Part shown: positions 56,969 through 64,000 of the stretch, one piece after another
How positions within the stretch are numbered: position 1 is the stretch's first letter
Layout: the number at the start of each line of letters is the position of its first letter
Source of the DNA: Microbacterium thalassium
Lineage (GTDB): Bacteria; Actinomycetota; Actinomycetes; Actinomycetales; Microbacteriaceae
Reading direction: 5' to 3'
Assembly: GCF_014208045.1 (NCBI RefSeq)
Contig: NZ_JACHML010000001.1
Location: 2,790,001 to 2,854,000, forward strand
Length of the DNA stretch: 64,000 nt
The notes under the pieces: generated by a model
The model's input: only the letters and a program-made list of their open reading frames with translations
The model's database searches: none
What the model was told of the DNA's origin: nothing
Made by a program: the position numbers and the translations under genes

Positions 56969-57726
56969 GGCAGTCCCCCGAGCTCCGGGACGTCGTCCGG
57001 CTCCTCCGGCGGGCGCTCATCGCGTCCGAGCCAGTTCGCCCAGCCCACGACGACGGCGACGACCGCCGCGATGAGCACGGGCATGCCGGGCATCAGCAGC
57101 GGCGTGAGGACCGTCGCGACCACGGCCGCGGCCACCCCGACGACGATCGGCTGGCGCTGCCGGAGCCGCGGCCACAGCAGCGCCAGGAAGGCGGCGGCCG
57201 CCGCCGCGTCGAGCCCGTACGCGCGCGGATCGCCGAGGACGTCGCCCAGCAGCGCGCCGGCGAGCGTGGAGAGGTTCCAGCCGACGTAGATGCCGATGCC
57301 GGTGACCCAGAAGCCGATGAGGCGCGCACGATGCGTCGTCTGGGCGAGCGAGACCGCGGTGGACTCGTCGATCGTGAACTGGGCGGCCGCCGCGCGCCGC
57401 CAGAAGCCCGCCCCGATGACCGGCGACATGCGCATGCCGTAGGCGATGTTGCGTACGCCCAGCAGCGTCGCCGAGGCGATCGCCGCGGGGATCGCCGCCA
57501 GTCCCCCGGCGCCGATGACGCCCGCGAACGCGAACTGCGAGCCGCCGGTGAACATCACCAGGCTCAGCACGCACGTCTGCCAGACGTCCAGGCCCGCGGC
57601 CACCGCGAGCGCGCCGAACGAGACGCCGTAGGCGCTCGTGGCGACCGCCACCCCCAGCCCGTCGCGCCAGGCGCGACGCCGGTGCGCGGCATCCGCCCCC
57701 TCGTCGAAGTGCGGAACGTCGGTCAC
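56965..57726 (-). CDS. azlC: AzlC-family branched-chain amino acid exporter large subunit
   Basis: This 253-residue membrane protein has about seven helices and the AzlC signatures SAYGVSFGALAVAAGLDVWQ, MFTGGSQFAFAGV and LLGVRNIAYGMRMSP, with FTIDESTA. With AzlD it exports branched-chain amino acids (BrnFE-like) or related solutes. The GTG at 57726 has TAGGCT ending 7 bases upstream. That hexamer lies in the loop of a hairpin behind typA. The C-terminal 20 residues are acidic and disordered. Confidence 0.92.
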   Translation of the reverse strand: MTDVPHFDEGADAAHRRRAWRDGLGVAVATSAYGVSFGALAVAAGLDVWQTCVLSLVMFTGGSQFAFAGVIGAGGLAAIPAAIASATLLGVRNIAYGMRMSPVIGAGFWRRAAAAQFTIDESTAVSLAQTTHRARLIGFWVTGIGIYVGWNLSTLAGALLGDVLGDPRAYGLDAAAAAAFLALLWPRLRQRQPIVVGVAAAVVATVLTPLLMPGMPVLIAAVVAVVVGWANWLGRDERPPEEPDDVPELGGLP

Positions 57727-57752
57727 CCGCCAGAGCCTACTGCGCCGGCGGG
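57726..57752 (-). terminator. Hairpin behind typA with azlC -10 in its loop
   Basis: CCCGCC (57726-57731 on plus) pairs with GGCGGG (57747-57752), extendable by a G-T and a G-C pair. It begins 7 bases after the typA stop. The loop contains TAGGCT (57739-57734), the predicted -10 of azlC. Confidence 0.4.
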
Positions 57753-57759
57753 AGCCCGA

Positions 57760-59673
<1,914 letters not shown>

Positions 59674-59698
59674 GTGAGGGTCCTTGCGATTGGGGTGA

Positions 59699-59726
59699 CG
59701 CCCGGATTCGGGCGCTGACCAGTCTA
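59699..59726 (-). promoter_or_regulatory. typA -10 (TAGACT) and 5'-terminal hairpin
   Basis: TAGACT reads from 59726 to 59721. After 6 bases (GGTCAG) the predicted +1 at 59714 begins the perfect hairpin CGCCCG-AATC-CGGGCG (59714-59699), 26 bases before the start codon. It might also terminate the ABC operon upstream. Confidence 0.45.
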
Positions 59727-59769
59727 TCGGGCCCTGCCTGTGCGGACGGCGCACGGCACCCGGCGGCGA

Positions 59770-60453
59770 TCAGCCCCGGTGTCTGAGCACCCCGTCGTGG
59801 ATCTCGAGCACGCGGTCGGCGCGATCGACGATGCTCGGGTCGTGGGTCGACAGCAGCACGGCGACCCCCTCGTCATGCGCGATCGAGCCGATCAGCTCGA
59901 TCATCGCCTCGGCAGTGTGCGAATCCAGCTGCCCGGTCGGCTCGTCCGCGAGCAGGACCGTGGGCCGGCCCGCGAGCGCGCGGGCGATGCCGACGCGCTG
60001 CTGCTGGCCGCCCGACAGCTCCCCGGGACGCTGCGCCGCGTGGGCCGCCAGCCCCACCCGCTCGAGCAGGTGGGCGACGACCCGCGTCCGCTCGGCGGGG
60101 TCGGCGCCCTGGATCCGCAGCGGCAGCTCGACGTTCTCCTGCGCCGAGAGCGCGCCGATGAGGCCGAACGACTGGAAGACGTAGCCGATCTCGTCGCGGC
60201 GGATGCGGTCGACCTCGCTCTCGCCGGCCTCCGCGAGGTCCACTCCCCCGACGCTGACGCGCCCCGTGGTCGGATGCTGGATGCCGCCGAGCACGTGGAG
60301 CAGCGTCGTCTTGCCCGCGCCGGACGGGCCGATGAGGACGGTGAACTCGCCGCGGCGCAGCTCCAGGGTCGCGTCGGCGAGCGCCGTCACGTCGCCCGCG
60401 GGCGTGCGGTGGACCACCGACAGGCCGGATGCCTCGAGCACCGTGTCACTCAT
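59770..60453 (-). CDS. ABC transporter ATP-binding protein (LolD/MacB-like)
   Basis: This 227-residue ATPase has Walker A GPSGAGKT at 42-49, Q-loop (YVFQSFGLIGALS), signature LSGGQQQRVGIARAL, Walker B VLLADEPTGQLD and the H-loop STHDPS. It belongs to the family that partners FtsX-like permeases in mechanotransmission-type exporters. Its ATG at 60453 overlaps the 3' end of the upstream ATPase gene by 8 bases. Two different ATPases with one permease suggest a heterodimeric ATPase. The substrate is unknown. Confidence 0.92.
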   Translation of the reverse strand: MSDTVLEASGLSVVHRTPAGDVTALADATLELRRGEFTVLIGPSGAGKTTLLHVLGGIQHPTTGRVSVGGVDLAEAGESEVDRIRRDEIGYVFQSFGLIGALSAQENVELPLRIQGADPAERTRVVAHLLERVGLAAHAAQRPGELSGGQQQRVGIARALAGRPTVLLADEPTGQLDSHTAEAMIELIGSIAHDEGVAVLLSTHDPSIVDRADRVLEIHDGVLRHRG

Positions 60454-61387
60454 CGTCCTGCTCCTCGCCCTCGGCGGCTGGGCCGGGTTCGTCGCCGACC
60501 GTCTTCCGGTCGCCCGGCCATACGCCGACGTGATCGGACTCGAGCCGCAGCCGCACGCGGTCGCGCAGCGACAGCCGGTCCATGTAGTCGGCGGGCAGCT
60601 GCATCCGCCCCACCCGGTCGAGCACCGCGAACTCCTCGGCCATCGCGTGCTCGCGCCCCTCGTCATCGGTGTGCGTCCACCGCAGCACCTCCGTCGAGGT
60701 GCGACCGTCGCGGATCTGGATGGTGCGCTGCACGTGCTCGGACACCGTCGGGTCGTGGGTGACGATGAGCGCCGTGGTGCCGAGTTCCCGATTGACCTGC
60801 TCGAACGTGCGCAGCACCTCGACGGACGTGTGCTCGTCGAGGTCGCCGGTCGGCTCGTCGGCGAGCAGCACTCGGGGATCGTTGGCGAGGGCGACCGCGA
60901 TCGCCACCCGCTGCTGCTGCCCGCCCGACAGCTCGGCGGGGCGCTTGTCGGCGTGCTCGGCGACGCCGACGAGGTCGAGCAGCTCCATCGCGCGCTGCGG
61001 GTGCCGCCGGTCGCCGCCGATCGCCCGCGCCAGCTGGACGTTCTCGAGCGCCGACAGGTACGGCAGCAGGTTGCGCGCGGTCTGCTGCCACACGAAGCCG
61101 ACGACGTCGCGCCGGTACCGCACGCGTTCGCGCGCCGACAGCGAGGGCAGGTCGCGGCCGGCGACGGTCGCCTTGCCGGCCGTGGGCGCGTCGAGCGCCG
61201 AGAGGATCGTCAGCAGCGTCGACTTGCCCGAGCCCGACGCGCCCACCAGGGCGACCAGCTCGCCCTGGCGGACCAGCAGGTCGAGGCCCTGGAGCGCCTG
61301 GACTTCGATGTCGGCGACGGTGAAGATCCGCACGAGTCCTTCGCAGACGATCTCGGGCGGCGCCGGGGTCGGTGTGGATGAGGGCAT
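60446..61387 (-). CDS. ABC transporter ATP-binding protein with C-terminal AbrB-like domain
   Basis: This 313-residue protein has a standard ATPase (Walker A GASGSGKS at 49-56, signature LSGGQQQRVAIAVAL, Walker B VLLADEPTGDLD, H-loop VTHDPT) and about 70 extra C-terminal residues. The extension contains EFAVLDRVGRMQLPADYM and RLSLRDRVRLRLESDHVGV, which has the look of a SpoVT/AbrB swapped-hairpin domain. It could dimerise the ATPase or bind nucleic acid. The ATG at 61387 shares one base with the upstream permease stop (TGATG). A longer frame through the permease is a shadow. Confidence 0.88.
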   Translation of the reverse strand: MPSSTPTPAPPEIVCEGLVRIFTVADIEVQALQGLDLLVRQGELVALVGASGSGKSTLLTILSALDAPTAGKATVAGRDLPSLSARERVRYRRDVVGFVWQQTARNLLPYLSALENVQLARAIGGDRRHPQRAMELLDLVGVAEHADKRPAELSGGQQQRVAIAVALANDPRVLLADEPTGDLDEHTSVEVLRTFEQVNRELGTTALIVTHDPTVSEHVQRTIQIRDGRTSTEVLRWTHTDDEGREHAMAEEFAVLDRVGRMQLPADYMDRLSLRDRVRLRLESDHVGVWPGDRKTVGDEPGPAAEGEEQDDE

Positions 61388-64000
61388 CAGTCCTCCTCGG
61401 TTCGGAGCACGGTGGCGATGGATGCGGTGCGCGCGCTGACCACGCCGACGACGACCGCGAGCACGAGGGCGACGACGACGGCGACGAGCAGCGCGCCGGT
61501 CAGCACCGGGTCGACGGCGAGCGCGGGCTGCGCCGCCGAGCCGGTGAACGGGCGAAGATCGACGGCGACGAGCACGAGCAGGGGCAGGATCGCTCCCAGC
61601 ACGACGCCGCCTACGAGGGCGGTCACACCGAGCGGGGCGAACTCCCACACCACGATGCCTCGGCTCTGGCGCCTGGTCAGGCCCATCGTGCGCAGCAGCG
61701 AGATCGTGCGCGACCGCCCGTCGCGGGCGACGCCGGCCACGAGCAGCACGGCCACGACAGACAGCGCCACGGCGAGTCCGAGCGCTGCCAGCAGCGCGAC
61801 ACGCAGTGCCGTGATCGCCGGCGACGCCTGGATCGCGGCGGTGCGCTCGGCCAGCAGCTCGACGCTGTGCGCTCCGCCGATGACGCGGGCGATCCCCGCC
61901 GAGACGGCGTCGACGTCGGCATCCGCGTCCAGACCCACGAGGATCGTGCGCGGGAAGAAGCCGAGCCCGGTGATCGCGCGGTAGTCGGCGGCGTCGACGA
62001 CGACGAAGTCGGCCGGCAGGGCGGTGCCCAGCACGCGCGGCACGTCGCCGGCGACCTCGATCGGCGTGCCGGCCGCGGTGAGCCCGTCGTCGCCGACCTC
62101 GTCGACGAGCGCCGTCGAGGCGACCGCGTCGACCGGATCGCGTCCGGGCGCGGGGTGCGCGGTCGGCAGCGCTCCGTCGAGTCCGTCCTGCACGACTGCG
62201 AGCTGCTCGGTCTCGACCGCCACCACGACCGTCGTCACCGAGGCGCCCGCCGCCTCGACGCTCACGCGGTCGCCGACGAGCACGCCCGAGGCGGCCGCGA
62301 CGCCGTCGACGCCGCGGATGGCCTCCAGCTGATCGGTGTTCAGGAACGGGCCGGACACCTTCATGTCGGCGCCGACCTGGCGCTCCGCGGCGGTCTGAGC
62401 CCCGCTGTCGACCGTGGCGAGCACGACCGACGAGAACACGGCGATCGCCACCGCGACGAGCATCGCGAGCACCGCCGTGGAGCCGGCGGCCGCCTCGCGC
62501 AGGTTGCGCGCGGCGCCGACCAAGCCCACGACCCCCCGGCCGCGCGAGGCCACGCGCAGCGCGGCCGCGATCGGAAGCGGATGCAGGCGCACCACCGCGA
62601 GGGCGAGGGCGACCGTCGCCAGCAGCGGCGCCGCGATGACCAGCGGATCGACCGCGTCCTCGGCGGGGGCGATGCCGCGGACCACCAGCAGCGTCACGGC
62701 GGTGACGGCCAGCAGCACCACGAGGCCCTCCACGATGCGCGCGACACGTCCGCTCCGCGCCGTGTCGAGGTCGGCGCGCTCTGTCGTCAGCGTCCCCGGG
62801 CGCAGCGACATCGCCAGCGCAGCGGCGGGGATCGCGCCGATCAGCACGCCGAGCACCGTCGGGAGGGGGCCGGCGTCGAAGCCGGCCAGCGCAACTCCGG
62901 CGATGACCCCGACGGCGGCAGCGGGCGCCCCCAGTGCCAGCCCCTCCCCCGCGAGCAGACCGCGCAGGCGCCCGATCGGCGCCCCTCGCGCCGACATGAG
63001 CGTGAGGTCGGCGCGTCGGCGCCGGATGATCAGCACGGATGCGAGCACCACGAGGGCCACGCTGACCGCGAGCGGGCCGACCGCGGCGACGGTGAGGATG
63101 GCGCTCGCCGAGGTCGCCCGGGCGAGCGACGCGCCCAGCACGTCGACGATGTCGGACGAGAAGCGCATGCGAGCCGAACCCGCCTCGTTGAGCGGGACCG
63201 ACTGCGCCGTCGCCTGGCGCAGCGCCGCGTGCAGTTCGGCCGGGTCGGCCTGTTGCGCACCGTCGCCGTCCACGGGGTACCAAGCCGTCGTCTCGGTCTG
63301 TCCGTGCCGGATGATGTGCACGACCTCGGGCCATGCCGCCGCGTCGACGTACGCCACAGCCGTCGCCTCGGGTCGCCGATTGCCGTCGTCGAAGATCGTG
63401 GCGGTGAGCGCGCCGGTCGGCAGGTGCTGCCAGCGGTCGGCCTCGGGATCGGCGGCCTCGACGACGCCCACGAGCACCACGGCGGCATCCGTACCCGGCT
63501 CGAGGACGAACTGGCCCGAGAGCGCGCGCACCTCGCCGATCGGCCACTGTATGCGCTCGGCGGCCTCCGCCGCGAGCACGATCTCGATGTCGCCGTCGCC
63601 GCTCCACGGTGCGGGCCACGCGCCGTCCGCGAGGACGAGGGCGCTGCGCAGAAGCGGGTCGGCCAGCAGCTGGACGTTCCCGTTGGGGGCGTCGGCCGGC
63701 AGCGACTCCGGTGTCGCGATGAGCGTCGCGGTGCGCAGCGCGAATTGCGCGTCGTCGGTGACCGGGACGAGGACGTCCTCGAAGTCCGCGCGGTTGTCGG
63801 CCAGGCGCTGCGCCAGGTCGCCGAGGACGTCGGCGGCCCCGGCATCCCACCCCTCCACGAGCGCGTCGTCTTCGGCCGGGGCGAAGTCCGGCGGGAGCAG
63901 CATGGTGCCCGACAGGTCCCGCAGCGCCGCAGGGACCTCTCCGATCTGATACGCCACCTCGGCGCGGATGACGCCGACGAGTGCTCGTGGCGCGCCTGCC
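61387..64000 (-). CDS. FtsX-like permease of the ABC exporter (5' end beyond window)
   Basis: At least 870 codons are open from the right window edge to the stop at 61387, so the N-terminus lies outside. The visible part has an extracytoplasmic region (to about 64000-63150), a group of membrane helices with the FtsX motif (RRRRADLTLMSARGAPIGRL), further helices, a second extracytoplasmic domain and a C-terminal FtsX helix set (LLRTMGLTRRQSRGIVVWEF). This is the large duplicated permease arrangement seen with LolD-like ATPases in actinobacteria. It is the first visible gene of the operon permease-ATPase-ATPase. A GTG at 63957 is in frame but is not a supported start. Confidence 0.85.
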   Translation of the reverse strand, partial: AGAPRALVGVIRAEVAYQIGEVPAALRDLSGTMLLPPDFAPAEDDALVEGWDAGAADVLGDLAQRLADNRADFEDVLVPVTDDAQFALRTATLIATPESLPADAPNGNVQLLADPLLRSALVLADGAWPAPWSGDGDIEIVLAAEAAERIQWPIGEVRALSGQFVLEPGTDAAVVLVGVVEAADPEADRWQHLPTGALTATIFDDGNRRPEATAVAYVDAAAWPEVVHIIRHGQTETTAWYPVDGDGAQQADPAELHAALRQATAQSVPLNEAGSARMRFSSDIVDVLGASLARATSASAILTVAAVGPLAVSVALVVLASVLIIRRRRADLTLMSARGAPIGRLRGLLAGEGLALGAPAAAVGVIAGVALAGFDAGPLPTVLGVLIGAIPAAALAMSLRPGTLTTERADLDTARSGRVARIVEGLVVLLAVTAVTLLVVRGIAPAEDAVDPLVIAAPLLATVALALAVVRLHPLPIAAALRVASRGRGVVGLVGAARNLREAAAGSTAVLAMLVAVAIAVFSSVVLATVDSGAQTAAERQVGADMKVSGPFLNTDQLEAIRGVDGVAAASGVLVGDRVSVEAAGASVTTVVVAVETEQLAVVQDGLDGALPTAHPAPGRDPVDAVASTALVDEVGDDGLTAAGTPIEVAGDVPRVLGTALPADFVVVDAADYRAITGLGFFPRTILVGLDADADVDAVSAGIARVIGGAHSVELLAERTAAIQASPAITALRVALLAALGLAVALSVVAVLLVAGVARDGRSRTISLLRTMGLTRRQSRGIVVWEFAPLGVTALVGGVVLGAILPLLVLVAVDLRPFTGSAAQPALAVDPVLTGALLVAVVVALVLAVVVGVVSARTASIATVLRTEED

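Overview
The window is GC-rich (about 70%) actinobacterial chromosome, and gene content points to Microbacteriaceae, most likely Microbacterium or a close relative. The evidence is a C50-carotenoid (decaprenoxanthin-type) crt cluster, an AdnAB-type helicase-nuclease pair, UPF0182 and DUF3107/DUF3117 proteins, GTG-rich starts, operons packed with 4-base ATGA/GTGA overlaps, and many apparently leaderless genes. I see no rRNA, CRISPR array, insertion sequence, prophage or integrase. It reads as core chromosome with a few accessory pieces (vapBC, an ECF42 sigma/DGPF pair). No stretch longer than about 300 bases lacks a gene.

Layout. 0-3.2 kb: end of a glycosyltransferase and two CDP-glycerol glycerophosphotransferase-like proteins (cell-wall glycopolymer). 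3.2-7.2 kb: HtrA-type protease, class I aminotransferase, nitrilase-family amidohydrolase, initiator tRNA-Met. 7.2-13.4 kb: MarR repressor divergent from idi-crtE-crtB-crtI-crtYe-crtYf-crtEb, a complete route from IPP/DMAPP to a cyclic C50 carotenoid. 13.4-33.5 kb: a genome-maintenance and proteolysis block whose order resembles (from memory) Mycobacterium tuberculosis Rv3193c-Rv3211: UPF0182, PDZ-Lon protease, zincin, a TOMM-cyclodehydratase-like protein, UvrD2-like helicase, NudC, an APH-like protein, AdnB, AdnA, DUF3107, ferritin-like protein, DEAD-box helicase. 33.5-41.8 kb: SHOCT membrane protein, PHP phosphoesterase, EEP phosphatase, aminopeptidase P, gamma-glutamyltransferase, membrane protein, DGPF protein with ECF42 sigma factor. 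41.8-50.3 kb: lipoprotein, VapBC, alpha/beta hydrolase, stress protein, MgtE-N/CBS protein, DUF1003, Mrp, TatB, O-methyltransferase, DUF3117, mannosyltransferase-like membrane protein. 50.2-56.3 kb: dapE and dapD divergent, PPK2, citrate synthase, dapC with ferredoxin; three genes of the succinylase lysine/DAP route lie within 6 kb. 56.2-64 kb: small membrane protein, AzlCD exporter, TypA/BipA GTPase, and an ABC exporter with two ATPases and an FtsX-like permease running off the right edge.

Regulatory reading. A TANNNT -10 hexamer recurs 6-7 bases before a GTG/ATG at about fifteen genes, so many mRNAs should be leaderless. Several of the genes that do have a leader show a hairpin at or within 2 bases of the predicted +1. 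Two divergent gene pairs appear to share one symmetric TANNNTA -10. One leaderless -10 lies in the loop of a 15-bp terminator-like inverted repeat, and two -10s reuse the stop codon of the upstream gene. All of this is motif reading by eye and needs transcript 5'-end data. I did not find a convincing wholly new multi-gene system; the promoter architecture, an orphan TOMM-like protein and an AbrB-like domain on an ABC ATPase are the best leads.
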